The notes under the pieces: generated by a model
Seen by the model: the letters and a program-made list of their open reading frames with translations, nothing else
What the model was told of the DNA's origin: nothing
Databases searched by the model: none
Shown: positions 24,069 through 32,665 of the stretch, piece by piece
How positions within the stretch are numbered: the first letter of the stretch is position 1
Layout: each line of letters starts with the position of its first letter
Assembly (NCBI GenBank): GCA_046349855.1
Contig: JAXMBM010000019.1
Location: 1-64,000, forward strand
Length of the DNA stretch: 64,000 nucleotides
Direction: 5' to 3'
Source: CAIXSC01 sp046349855
Lineage (GTDB): Bacteria; Planctomycetota; Planctomycetia; Pirellulales; Pirellulaceae
Position numbers and translations under genes: made by a program

Positions 24069-25358
24069 ATGTACTGCAATCAATGCGAACAGACATCCCA
24101 AGGAACCGGCTGCACCGAGGTCGGGGTCTGCGGCAAGGATCCCGACATGCAGTCGCTCCAGGAAATCCTGCTCTACGGCGTCAAAGGGATGGCCGCGTAC
24201 GCCCATCATGCGCGGCGGCTGGGCAAGACCGACGAACAGGTGAATGCGTTTATCGAGGAAGCGCTGTTCGCCACGATGACGAACGTGAACTTCGATCTGG
24301 AGAGTCTGTTCGAGCTGGTGCTGCGGTGCGGTGCGATGAACCTCCGCGTCATGGAAATGCTCGACGCCGGCCACTGTGAGCGATTTGGCACGCCCACCCC
24401 GACGACCGTGTACGAGGGGACGAAGGCCGGGCCGGGGATCCTGGTCACCGGGCACGATCTGCTCGATCTGTCCGACCTGTTGGAGCAGGCGGCGGGGGCG
24501 GGGGTGCAGGTCTACACGCACGGCGAGATGCTGCCGGCACACAGTTACCCGGGGTTGCGTGCTCACCCGCATCTGGCGGGGCACTTTGGGACGGCCTGGC
24601 AGAATCAGCAGCTGGAATTCACGCAGTTTTCCGGACCGATTGTGGCCACCACCAACTGCGTGCTGATTCCCTGGGAGACGTATCGGCAGCGGCTGTACAC
24701 GACGCGGGTGACGGCCGTTCCGGGAGCCACCCGCATCCCGGGTAACGATTTTTCGGCCGTGATTGCTCAGGCGCGGGCCTGTGCTCCCCTGCCCGATCAA
24801 CGGCGAGGCGAATCGACGATCGGGTTCCATCACTCGGTGATCCTTGGTCTGGCCGACAAGGTGGTGGATGCCGTCAAACGCGGGGCGATCCGGCATTTCT
24901 ATCTGGTCGGCGGCTGCGACGGGGCCGAACAGGGGCGCAATTACTACACCAAGGTGGCCCAGCAGGCTCCGCCCGAGTCGGTAATCCTCACGCTGGGCTG
25001 CGGCAAGTATCGGATCCGGGACGGCGAGTACGGCACGGTGGCCGGCATCCCTCGGCTGCTGGACATGGGGCAGTGCAACGATGCGTATGGGGCCATCAAA
25101 GTGGCGGCGGCGCTGGCGGGGGCCTTTGGCTGCGGAGTGAATGACCTGCCGCTCAGCCTGGTGATTTCCTGGTTTGAGCAGAAGGCCGTAGCGGTGCTGC
25201 TGACGCTGCTGCACCTGGGAGTGAAGGGCATTCGTCTGGGACCGGCTCCGCCCGCCTTCGTGACCCCCAACGTGTTCCGCATTCTCCAGGAGAAGTTCGA
25301 TCTCAAGTTGATCGAGGAGGAACCGCCGGTACAGCTTTTCCAGTTGCAGCCTGCCTGA
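24069..25358 (+). CDS. hcp: Hybrid cluster protein (hydroxylamine/NO reductase family), short class III form
   Basis: The 429-residue protein begins with MYCNQCEQTSQGTGC, giving Cys at 3, 6, 15 and 21 for the N-terminal iron-sulfur cluster. Residues binding the hybrid Fe-S-O cluster lie in TNVNFDLESL, TNCVLIPWETY, VGGCDGAEQGRNYYTK, LGCGKYRI and MGQCNDAYGA. It lacks the roughly 110-residue helical insert that follows the Cys motif in class I and II proteins (about 550 residues), so it belongs with the shorter class III proteins seen in thermophiles and archaea. Family members reduce NO or hydroxylamine and can nitrosylate proteins. No hcr reductase gene is adjacent. Confidence 0.93.
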   Translation: MYCNQCEQTSQGTGCTEVGVCGKDPDMQSLQEILLYGVKGMAAYAHHARRLGKTDEQVNAFIEEALFATMTNVNFDLESLFELVLRCGAMNLRVMEMLDAGHCERFGTPTPTTVYEGTKAGPGILVTGHDLLDLSDLLEQAAGAGVQVYTHGEMLPAHSYPGLRAHPHLAGHFGTAWQNQQLEFTQFSGPIVATTNCVLIPWETYRQRLYTTRVTAVPGATRIPGNDFSAVIAQARACAPLPDQRRGESTIGFHHSVILGLADKVVDAVKRGAIRHFYLVGGCDGAEQGRNYYTKVAQQAPPESVILTLGCGKYRIRDGEYGTVAGIPRLLDMGQCNDAYGAIKVAAALAGAFGCGVNDLPLSLVISWFEQKAVAVLLTLLHLGVKGIRLGPAPPAFVTPNVFRILQEKFDLKLIEEEPPVQLFQLQPA

Positions 25359-25546
25359 GCAAGATCGCTGGTCATCTCTCGTGGGGACCCCTCGGGCCCT
25401 ACTCGCGATCCGCAGGTCCCCCTGCTATACAGTCGGCAGGGTGGCTGGGGAGAGTGGCGGACGGGGTGAACGTCCGCCGTGTCCCGCGCCGTCACGGCGG
25501 CTGCCGGAGCCGCCGCAGGCAGCGCGGATGATGCGGACGAGGGAAC

Positions 25547-28261
25547 ATGGCGTCGAGCGCAACGGGGAATGGCGAGGGGCCGCAGGGGATGCGGCGCGTG
25601 GCCAGCGTCGAAGGGATTGACGAATACGAACTGGCGAACGGGCTGCGGGTGCTGCTGTTTCCCGATCCGTCGCGGCCGACCGTCACGGTCAACCTCACGG
25701 TGCTGGTGGGGGCGCGGCACGAGGGCCATGGCGAGTCCGGACTCGCTCATCTGTTGGAACACATGGCCTTCAAGGGGACGCCGACGCATCCCGACATACC
25801 CCGGGCCCTGGGCGAGCGGGGAGCGCAGTTCAACGGCACCACCTCCGACGACCGGACGAACTACTACGAAACGTTGCCGGCGAGCGACGAGAACCTCGAG
25901 TTTGCCGTGCGGCTGGAAGCAGATCGTCTGGTCCATTGTGCTCTGCGGGCCGAGGATCTGGCGGCCGAGTTTCCGGTGGTGCTCAACGAATTCGAGCGGG
26001 GGGAGAACTCGCCCTGGCGCGTGCTGTTGCAGCGGTTGGCGGCGACGGCCTACGACTGGCACAACTATGGTCGACCGATCATCGGCCATCGTGGCGACAT
26101 CGAGCGTGTTTCCCGCGACGCGCTGCGCGCCTTCTACGAGCGGTATTACCAGCCCGACAATGCGCTGTTGATCGTCGCCGGTCGGTTCGACGAAGCGCGG
26201 GCGCTCGACCTGATCGCGCGCTATTTCGCTCCCCTGCCCCGCCCCGCTCGCGTCTTGACTCCGCCGCGCACGGTCGAGCCACCGCGGGACGGCGAGCGGT
26301 CGGTCGTTTTGCGGCGCGTGGGGGATGTGCCGCTGCTGGGGGCCGCGTACCACATCCCGGCGGCGGCCCATCCTGATTTTTCGGCGCTGAGTCTGCTCTC
26401 CCGTATCCTGACGGCGCAGCCAGCGGGTCGGCTCTATCGACAACTGGTCACGGCCGGGCTGGCGAGCAGCGTCTACGGCTTTGTCTCGGCCCGTCGCGAC
26501 CCTTCGCTGCTGGTGGTCGGCGCGGAGGTGGCGCGTGAGCAGGTTCCGGACGAAACGCTCGCGCGGCTGCTGCACGTGACCGAGTCGCTGGCCGAGGCCC
26601 CCGTATCGACCGACGAAGTCGAGCGGGCTCAACGGCAATGGCTCAAGGAGTGGGAACTGCAGTCGGCCAACACGACGGCCATCGCCGTGGCGCTCAGCAC
26701 CTGGGCGGCTCAGGGAGACTGGCGGCTGTATTTCCTCGCGCGGGATCGGGTCGAACAGCTCGACGCCGTGGCCGTTCAGGCGGCGGCCGTGCGGTACCTG
26801 CAGCGGAACAATCGCACGGCCGGTCTGTTTCTGCCGACGCAGGCGGCGGAACGCGTGGCGATTCCCGCCGCACCGGCGGTCGCCACGCTGGTGGACGGAT
26901 ACCAGGGGCGGTCCGAGCTGGCGCGCGGGGAAGCGTTCGACGTGGCGCCGCGGGCGATCGAGCGGCGGGTGCTGCGGTCCGGGCACCCGCACGGCCTGCG
27001 CCTGGCACTGCTCCCCAAGAAGACACGCGGCGAATCGGTAACGCTGCTCCTGCGGTTGCGGTACGGTGATGTGGAATCCCTGGCAGGGCGCGCGGCGGCG
27101 GCCGAGATGCTCGGCGATTGGCTGCTGCGCGGTGCGGGGGGACGTGGCTACCAGGAACTCCGTGATACGCTGGATCAGGAACGGATGCAGTTGGGAGTCG
27201 GCAGTTCCCCGGGAGTGCTGACGCTGTCGCTGCGCACGCGGCGAGCCCACCTGCGGACGGCCGTGCCGTTGCTGCTCGAGATCCTCCGCACTCCCCGTTT
27301 CGAATACATGGAGTTCGCCACGCTGCGCCGGCAGCAACTCGCCGATATCGAGCAGTCGCTGTCCGATCCGCAGAGTCTGGCGGCGACCGCGCTGCGCAGG
27401 GCCATGACTTCGTATGGAACCAGCGATCCGCGGTATGTGCCGACGGGGGCCGAGGCCGCGGCGCGGTTGCGCGAACTCGATCCGGACGAGGTCCGGGATC
27501 TGCACGCACGCTTTCTGGGAGGGGGGCCGGGCGAACTGGTGGTTGTCGGCGATTTCACGGAGAGCGAACTGCGTCCCCTGCTCGACGGCCTGGCCGACTG
27601 GGAACCGGGACGTCCCTATGCGCGTCTGAGTCGCCTGGTGCCCGACGAACTGGTCTGCGAGCGGCAGGTCATCACCACGCCCGACCGGGAGAACGCCGTG
27701 TTTCTCGCGGCCGGGCTGACGCGGATGAGCAGCGGAGAAGCCGATTTCCCCGCGCTGTTGATCGCCAACCACGTGTTGGGCGGGAGTTCCCTGTCGTCGC
27801 GCCTGGGGGATCGTGTGCGGCGGCGCGAAGGGATGTCGTATGGCGTCGGTTCGGCCCTGCATTCGTCGGCGCTCGACCCACGCACGGTCTGGCAGCTCCA
27901 GGCCATGGCGCGCCCGGACAACATCGAGCGTCTGGAGGGAGTCATTCGCGAAGAGGTCGAGCGGTTCTGGTCACGTGGTTGCACCACCGAGGAGCTGGAG
28001 CAGGCGCAGCGAGGCTTCCTGCGGCAGCAGGAAGTGACTCGGGCGCAGGACGAGCGTCTGGCGGGGCTCCTGGCCGATGGATTGTACGAGGGCCGGACGA
28101 TGGAGTACTACGTCGAACTGGAGGCTCGCATCCAGGCGCTCGACGAACGGGCCGTACACAGTGCGTTCCAGCGACGGTTTTCCCCTCACCGGCTCTTGCG
28201 CGTCGCCGCCGGAGACTTCGCCGCGGCGCGTACCGTGGTGCGTCCGGAGCCCACGCCATGA
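25547..28261 (+). CDS. M16 family zinc metallopeptidase, two-domain
   Basis: The 904-residue protein has two M16 halves. The first contains the inverted zinc motif HLLEH (residues 68-72) with the third ligand Glu about 76 residues on (Glu148 in VVLNEFERGENSP). The second half (from about residue 475) has the same fold signature but no HxxEH, as in pitrilysin-like and mitochondrial-processing-peptidase-like enzymes. No signal peptide is seen, so it is probably cytoplasmic, degrading peptides. Its stop overlaps the ATG of the next gene (ATGA), indicating an operon. Confidence 0.9.
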   Translation: MASSATGNGEGPQGMRRVASVEGIDEYELANGLRVLLFPDPSRPTVTVNLTVLVGARHEGHGESGLAHLLEHMAFKGTPTHPDIPRALGERGAQFNGTTSDDRTNYYETLPASDENLEFAVRLEADRLVHCALRAEDLAAEFPVVLNEFERGENSPWRVLLQRLAATAYDWHNYGRPIIGHRGDIERVSRDALRAFYERYYQPDNALLIVAGRFDEARALDLIARYFAPLPRPARVLTPPRTVEPPRDGERSVVLRRVGDVPLLGAAYHIPAAAHPDFSALSLLSRILTAQPAGRLYRQLVTAGLASSVYGFVSARRDPSLLVVGAEVAREQVPDETLARLLHVTESLAEAPVSTDEVERAQRQWLKEWELQSANTTAIAVALSTWAAQGDWRLYFLARDRVEQLDAVAVQAAAVRYLQRNNRTAGLFLPTQAAERVAIPAAPAVATLVDGYQGRSELARGEAFDVAPRAIERRVLRSGHPHGLRLALLPKKTRGESVTLLLRLRYGDVESLAGRAAAAEMLGDWLLRGAGGRGYQELRDTLDQERMQLGVGSSPGVLTLSLRTRRAHLRTAVPLLLEILRTPRFEYMEFATLRRQQLADIEQSLSDPQSLAATALRRAMTSYGTSDPRYVPTGAEAAARLRELDPDEVRDLHARFLGGGPGELVVVGDFTESELRPLLDGLADWEPGRPYARLSRLVPDELVCERQVITTPDRENAVFLAAGLTRMSSGEADFPALLIANHVLGGSSLSSRLGDRVRRREGMSYGVGSALHSSALDPRTVWQLQAMARPDNIERLEGVIREEVERFWSRGCTTEELEQAQRGFLRQQEVTRAQDERLAGLLADGLYEGRTMEYYVELEARIQALDERAVHSAFQRRFSPHRLLRVAAGDFAAARTVVRPEPTP

Positions 28262-29313
28262 TCCTGTTGGACGAAAACACGGCAGCGGATTACCTGCGGG
28301 CGAATGGGCGTGTTGCGGCCGACGAACGGCTCGAGGTGCGTTGCCTCGCCGGCGGTGTCTCCAACGTGGTGCTGCACATTCGGCGGGAGCCCGCCCGGGG
28401 CAGCGATTTCGTTCTCAAGCAGGCACGTCCGCAACTCCGCGTTCCCGAGCCGTGGTTCTGCAGCATCGAACGAATCTGGCGCGAGGTGGCGGTCCTGCAA
28501 CTGTGCGAGCGCTGTTTGGGTTCCGCTGCGGGACCGGCCAGCGGAATCGACGTGCAGCTGCCGCGGTTACTGTTCGAGGATCGAGCGAATTATGCGTTTG
28601 CCATGACGGCCGCTCCGCTCGGCCACACCACCTGGAAGCAGCAATTGCTGGACGGACGCGCGGAACCCGAAACGGCCCGGGCCTGCGGTCGCCTGCTGGG
28701 GCGTTTGCATGCGGCCACCTGGAACAACGCGGAGGTGGCCACGCTGCTGGATGACCGCCAGTTCTTCGACGACCTGCGACTCGATCCCTACTACCGCCAC
28801 GTGGCTCGCGTTCAGCCGGATCTGCAGGGACCGCTGGCCGAACTGCTCGACTCCGTCTGGCAACATCGGCGGGCGCTGGTGCACGGCGATTTCAGCCCCA
28901 AGAACCTCCTGGTCTGGCCTCAGGCGCTGATGCTCATCGACTTCGAGGTCGGGCACTACGGCGATCCGGCGTTTGACCTGGGATTCTTCCTCACGCATCT
29001 GGTCCTCAAGTCGTTACGTAACGAACAGCGGCATGCCGAGTACCTGCAGCTGGCGACCGATTTCTGGGAGACCTATCGCGCCACGCTGGAGGGGCCGATC
29101 GGTCCGACCGAGTGGCAGGCCCTGGAAGCTCGGGCCCAGTTCCATCTGGCGGGTTGCCTGCTGGCGCGGGTCGACGGCAAGAGCCGGGTCGACTATCCCG
29201 TGCCGGCCGCTCGCGTGCGTCGCTTGGCGCGCGACATGTTGACCATACCGCCGGTGACGTGGAGCGAAACCACGGAGCGGCTGGCCGCCTCGGCCGATGC
29301 GAGCGAAGAATAG
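28258..29313 (+). CDS. Aminoglycoside-phosphotransferase-fold kinase
   Basis: The 351-residue protein has the APH/choline-kinase fold: LAGGVSNVVLHIRREP as nucleotide loop, FVLKQARPQLRV with the ATP-binding Lys54, catalytic loop ALVHGDFSPKNLLV (HGD at 209-211) and metal-binding IDFEVGHYGDPAFDLGFFLTH. The WFCSIERIWRE segment and overall length resemble methylthioribose-kinase-like members. The true substrate cannot be read from the sequence. It is translationally coupled to the upstream M16 protease. Confidence 0.8.
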   Translation: MILLDENTAADYLRANGRVAADERLEVRCLAGGVSNVVLHIRREPARGSDFVLKQARPQLRVPEPWFCSIERIWREVAVLQLCERCLGSAAGPASGIDVQLPRLLFEDRANYAFAMTAAPLGHTTWKQQLLDGRAEPETARACGRLLGRLHAATWNNAEVATLLDDRQFFDDLRLDPYYRHVARVQPDLQGPLAELLDSVWQHRRALVHGDFSPKNLLVWPQALMLIDFEVGHYGDPAFDLGFFLTHLVLKSLRNEQRHAEYLQLATDFWETYRATLEGPIGPTEWQALEARAQFHLAGCLLARVDGKSRVDYPVPAARVRRLARDMLTIPPVTWSETTERLAASADASEE

Positions 29314-29316
29314 CCG

Positions 29317-30297
29317 TCAGGCCGCCAGGCCGGCGCACAGGGCGAACAGTAACACGAGCCCCAGGAGCACGGCCGCTCCCAGGCCCACGAGGAGGGCTAC
29401 CTTCTTCCAATCGCGCGGCGCGTGTCCGGTGGCTTGTCCCGTCTGGCCGTTGATGAGAAAGCGATAGACCTGATCTTCGTAGCGATAGGCCATGATCCAG
29501 ACGGGGAGCAGCACCGGTTCGCTGGCGAGGCTGTCGAGTCGCACGTTGACTTTGACGTTGCGGGCCTGACCGGGAACGTACGCGGTGCAGGCGGCGATTT
29601 CCTGGGCTTCCAGGCCTTGTTGCGCCAAGGGACGCGCGTAGCGCCGCTGCACGCGGAACTGTTCATAAACCACATTGTCCAGGTCGATCTGTTCGGGCGG
29701 GACCGCCGCGCTCAGATCGTACGGACACAGGGCGTGCGTTTCGCTGGGAGAGAGCACGCTGCTGCCGCCGATCAGCAGACCTTCGTAGTGCCCGCGATGT
29801 TCGCCAGCGAGCGGGCGCCAGTGAGCGCGGGCCGTGGGAGGGACTTCGCTCGTGTCGGCCGTCCAGTAGGTCCAGGTGTGGGCGCTGAACACCCAGAACG
29901 GAACGTAGACCGCCTGCATCGATTCGATCGTGGCCCGTCGAGCCAGCTCGCTGGGATGCCAGAAGCTGTGTCCCAGCCATTGACGAAGGCGTTGCTGTGC
30001 CTCGCCGTGCGCGATGCGAAACGGCACCACATGCTGGGGCGACAGCATTTTCACATCATGCTGGGCCTGGAGTTTCTGCGAGCCGCAGAAGGGGCAGCGA
30101 AGATTCTGCGCGGAAGCGTCATAACTCATGGACGCACCACACGCATCGCACTGAAAATTGTGCGTGGCATTCCATTGGGCCGGGCGAGTGGTCTCGCGGG
30201 ACCGATCAGGCGCCTCACGGCCACAGTTGGCGCAGAACAGGTCCTCTTCATCGATCAAGGCGCGGCAGACAGCACATTTGGCGAACATTTCGGCCAT
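29317..30297 (-). CDS. Zinc-ribbon membrane protein, paralogue 2
   Basis: A 326-residue protein with two N-terminal zinc ribbons (CAVCRALIDEEDLFCANCG at residues 8-26 and CDACG...CPFCG at about 50-71). A middle domain follows (HVVPFRIAHGEAQQRLRQWL, QAVYVPFWVFSAHTWTYWTA, LLPVWIMAYRYEDQVYRFLI, NGQTG). The C-terminus is a single membrane helix. It closely resembles the next gene upstream (30334-31500), so the two are tandem duplicates. The zinc-ribbon, beta-rich domain and tail anchor recall TFIIB-type zinc-ribbon proteins common in actinobacteria and planctomycetes. Function unknown. It is the last gene of the ispF-cysS-ruvCA operon. Confidence 0.7.
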   Translation of the reverse strand: MAEMFAKCAVCRALIDEEDLFCANCGREAPDRSRETTRPAQWNATHNFQCDACGASMSYDASAQNLRCPFCGSQKLQAQHDVKMLSPQHVVPFRIAHGEAQQRLRQWLGHSFWHPSELARRATIESMQAVYVPFWVFSAHTWTYWTADTSEVPPTARAHWRPLAGEHRGHYEGLLIGGSSVLSPSETHALCPYDLSAAVPPEQIDLDNVVYEQFRVQRRYARPLAQQGLEAQEIAACTAYVPGQARNVKVNVRLDSLASEPVLLPVWIMAYRYEDQVYRFLINGQTGQATGHAPRDWKKVALLVGLGAAVLLGLVLLFALCAGLAA

Positions 30298-30333
30298 GTT
30301 GATGGCACTCCCAGACGGGTGCGGGGCACGCGG

Positions 30334-31500
30334 TCAGCGCGCCAAGGCGGCGATGGTCAATGCCACGGCGGCGAGAACGACGCACGCCACTCCCACGGCC
30401 ACCAGGACGCGGGCCCACGACAACGGCTTGTCTCCCACCATCTTGCCTGTCTGGCCATTGACCAGAAAGCGATAGAGTTTTCCCCGGTAGTGATAACTCA
30501 GCACGTAAACCGGCAGCAGGCACAGATCCGAGCTGACCTGACTGAATTGCGTCTCCACCGCGAGACCCCGGTGCGTGTCGCCGGGAAGAAAAGCTCCGAC
30601 ATGTGTCTGTTCGCGGCGCAGGAACTCCTGGCGACAGACCTCCAGGGCGGCGGCGGCGTCGATCGAGTACTCCTCGCATAACCAGCCCGCCAGAAAGTAC
30701 GGCTCGTACCGCCGTAGCGCGGGGAGTTGAAACGGCTGGATCTGGTCGGCCACGGCCTGCGTCAGGCCGCGGCTGCCGGAGACGAGATAGCCGGCGTAGA
30801 ACCGGTGGTGACGACCCACCAGCGGCCACCACTCGGTTTCCTGCACCTGACGAGTGCGGGTCACGGTCTTCCCCTGGGCATCGGTTTCGGTATAGGTCTC
30901 GGTACGATACCAGTGCTCACCCACCTCGGCCTGCCAGACACTCTGCGCCAGCATCGCAAAAGACCAGAACGGCAGGTAGATGCCGCGCATCTTGTCGGCC
31001 ACGGCGTTCATTGCCAGATCGCCGGGACGAAACCAGCCATTGTCGGCGATCCACTGCCGGAAGCGGGCCTGCGCTTCGTCGGGGGTGACGGCGAAGCCAA
31101 TCACGAACTCGGGGCGTTGCCGTCCGCTCAGTTCCGGCGCAAATTCGGCAACGTAGGTCGAATCGCAGAAGGGACAACAGTAGCTGCGCTGGCTGAGGTC
31201 CATGCCCACTTCGCTGCCACACTGCTGGCAGCGGAAGTAGCGCTGGGCGAGTGGTTCGGCAGCGCTGGACTCGGGTGGGACGACTTCCACACCAGTGGAT
31301 TCGCCAGTGCGCTCGCCAACCGTCGCACGGCTGTGGGGTTGGCCGCAGGCGGGACAGAACTTGTCGAGCGGTTCGACGGGAGCACCGCAGGCTGGACACG
31401 GCTGGCCGCTCGGAGGGGCGACCTCGGCATCGACGATGGCCGCACGCTTCATGTCGGCCAGCGGCGCGGCGGCGCGGGCGGGAATCACATGCTGATTCAC
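30334..31500 (-). CDS. Zinc-ribbon membrane protein, paralogue 1
   Basis: A 388-residue protein with the same plan as its downstream paralogue: zinc ribbons CPACGAPVEPLDKFCPACG and CQQCGSEV...CPFCDS, a central domain with GIYLPFWSFAMLAQSVWQAE, LLPVYVLSYHYRGKLYRFLV and NGQTG, and one C-terminal membrane helix. GTG at 31500 is chosen because it overlaps the ruvA stop as GTGA, a classic coupling. ATG at 31452 is an alternative start that keeps all domains. It has an extra loop (TYTETDAQGKTVTRTRQVQ) compared with the paralogue. The partner or substrate is unknown. Confidence 0.7.
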   Translation of the reverse strand: MNQHVIPARAAAPLADMKRAAIVDAEVAPPSGQPCPACGAPVEPLDKFCPACGQPHSRATVGERTGESTGVEVVPPESSAAEPLAQRYFRCQQCGSEVGMDLSQRSYCCPFCDSTYVAEFAPELSGRQRPEFVIGFAVTPDEAQARFRQWIADNGWFRPGDLAMNAVADKMRGIYLPFWSFAMLAQSVWQAEVGEHWYRTETYTETDAQGKTVTRTRQVQETEWWPLVGRHHRFYAGYLVSGSRGLTQAVADQIQPFQLPALRRYEPYFLAGWLCEEYSIDAAAALEVCRQEFLRREQTHVGAFLPGDTHRGLAVETQFSQVSSDLCLLPVYVLSYHYRGKLYRFLVNGQTGKMVGDKPLSWARVLVAVGVACVVLAAVALTIAALAR

Positions 31501-32132
31501 GGCGGTGACGCTCCGTGAGTTTCCTCGTAGAGGGCCTGGAGTACGGCTCCGACGTCGGTGAATTTTCGCTTTCCGCGCTGCAGCAGCTGGTCGAGCATCC
31601 GGCGCGCATCGGCTTCCGAGTGGCCCAGGGTGCACAGGGCGTCGAAGGCCTCCTGCAGCAGGTCGCGGGGCAACTCCTCGGACGCCTTTTCACGGACGAC
31701 CATGAGCGCGAATTTGGACATCTTGCGGCGCAGTTTGGCAACGATTCGCTCGGCCATCGCGGCGCCGATGCCTGGGAGCGTCGTGAGTCCCTTGTGGTTC
31801 TGCTCTTCGATCATCTCGGCGATGTCCTTCACCGGACGGACCATCGCCCGCAGGGCCTTCTTCGCGCCGACTCCATCCACCGAACAGAACAGATCAAAGA
31901 ATTCTCGCTCCACGACACTGAGGAATCCGACCAGTCGCGGCGTCACTCGACCCTGAGCCGGATTGCCGTCGAAATAGTGGATCGTGTGCAGGCTGACGGA
32001 TTCGCCCAGATGAGGCTGGAGCTGCCGGCGGGTGAAATCGGGAACCAGGACTTCGTATTCGAAGGCCTCGATTCCCAGCGTTGCCGTATCGTCGGAGAGG
32101 GCCAGCAACTTACCCGAAATGCGCGTGATCAT
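31497..32132 (-). CDS. ruvA: Holliday junction branch-migration protein RuvA
   Basis: The 211-residue RuvA binds four-way junctions and recruits the RuvB helicase. It starts MITRISGKLLALSDDTATLG (OB-fold domain), with the helix-hairpin-helix segments FDLFCSVDGVGAKKALRAM and LTTLPGIGAAMAERIVAKLR and the C-terminal three-helix RuvB-binding domain (EAFDALCTLGHSEADARRML). It overlaps ruvC by 23 bases upstream and the zinc-ribbon gene by four bases downstream. ruvB is encoded separately at 38090-39112. Confidence 0.95.
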   Translation of the reverse strand: MITRISGKLLALSDDTATLGIEAFEYEVLVPDFTRRQLQPHLGESVSLHTIHYFDGNPAQGRVTPRLVGFLSVVEREFFDLFCSVDGVGAKKALRAMVRPVKDIAEMIEEQNHKGLTTLPGIGAAMAERIVAKLRRKMSKFALMVVREKASEELPRDLLQEAFDALCTLGHSEADARRMLDQLLQRGKRKFTDVGAVLQALYEETHGASPP

Positions 32133-32664
32133 GGTGCCGGATTTCGTGATAGTGACAGAGAGCTACCGCCAGGGCATCGGCCACATCCGGCGGATCGGGA
32201 AGCGTTGTCAATTGCAGCTCGCGCTGCACGGCCTGCTGCATCTGGGACTTGGGGGCGTGACCGTTGCCGGTGAGCAGGCGTTTGACGTGCGTGGCCGCGT
32301 AATGGTGCAGCGGGATACCGGCCAGTACGGCGGCCAGGCAGATGACACCGCGCGCGTGTCCCATGAGGATGGCCGTTCGCGGCCGCTCGTAGTGGGAATA
32401 CAACTGCTCGATTGCCACCGATTCGGGGTGAAAGGCCGCCAGGACTTCCGCGACCCCGCTGTAGATCTCCTGGAGTCGCTGCTCCAGGGAACCGCGGCTG
32501 CGACCGCGCACCACTCCCGCTTCCGCCAGCACGATCCCCTGCCGACCGATCTCCAGCACTCCGTAGCCCGTGATATTCAGTCCCGGATCGATACCGGCGA
32601 CGTAACGGCGGGACCCGGGAGCGGAGGCTGCGGGCGCGGAACGGTCGGACGAGTCGGCGGACAT
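32110..32664 (-). CDS. ruvC: Holliday junction resolvase RuvC
   Basis: A 184-residue endonuclease that cuts Holliday junctions. The catalytic acidic residues are visible: Asp26 in AGIDPGLNITGYG, Glu86 in VAIEQLY, and Asp160/Asp163 in PPDVADALAVALCH. The start at 32664 is one base after the cysS stop. The first 20 residues are a Ser/Ala-rich addition before the usual N-terminus. Co-directional with ruvA, with which it overlaps. Confidence 0.95.
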   Translation of the reverse strand: MSADSSDRSAPAASAPGSRRYVAGIDPGLNITGYGVLEIGRQGIVLAEAGVVRGRSRGSLEQRLQEIYSGVAEVLAAFHPESVAIEQLYSHYERPRTAILMGHARGVICLAAVLAGIPLHHYAATHVKRLLTGNGHAPKSQMQQAVQRELQLTTLPDPPDVADALAVALCHYHEIRHHDHAHFG

Positions 32665-32665
32665 G

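Noticed and set aside
24944..27862. A 972-codon open frame on the minus strand opposite hcp and the M16 protease
   Set aside because: It is antisense to two clear genes, has Arg/Gln/His-rich composition without domains, and is explained by high third-position GC.
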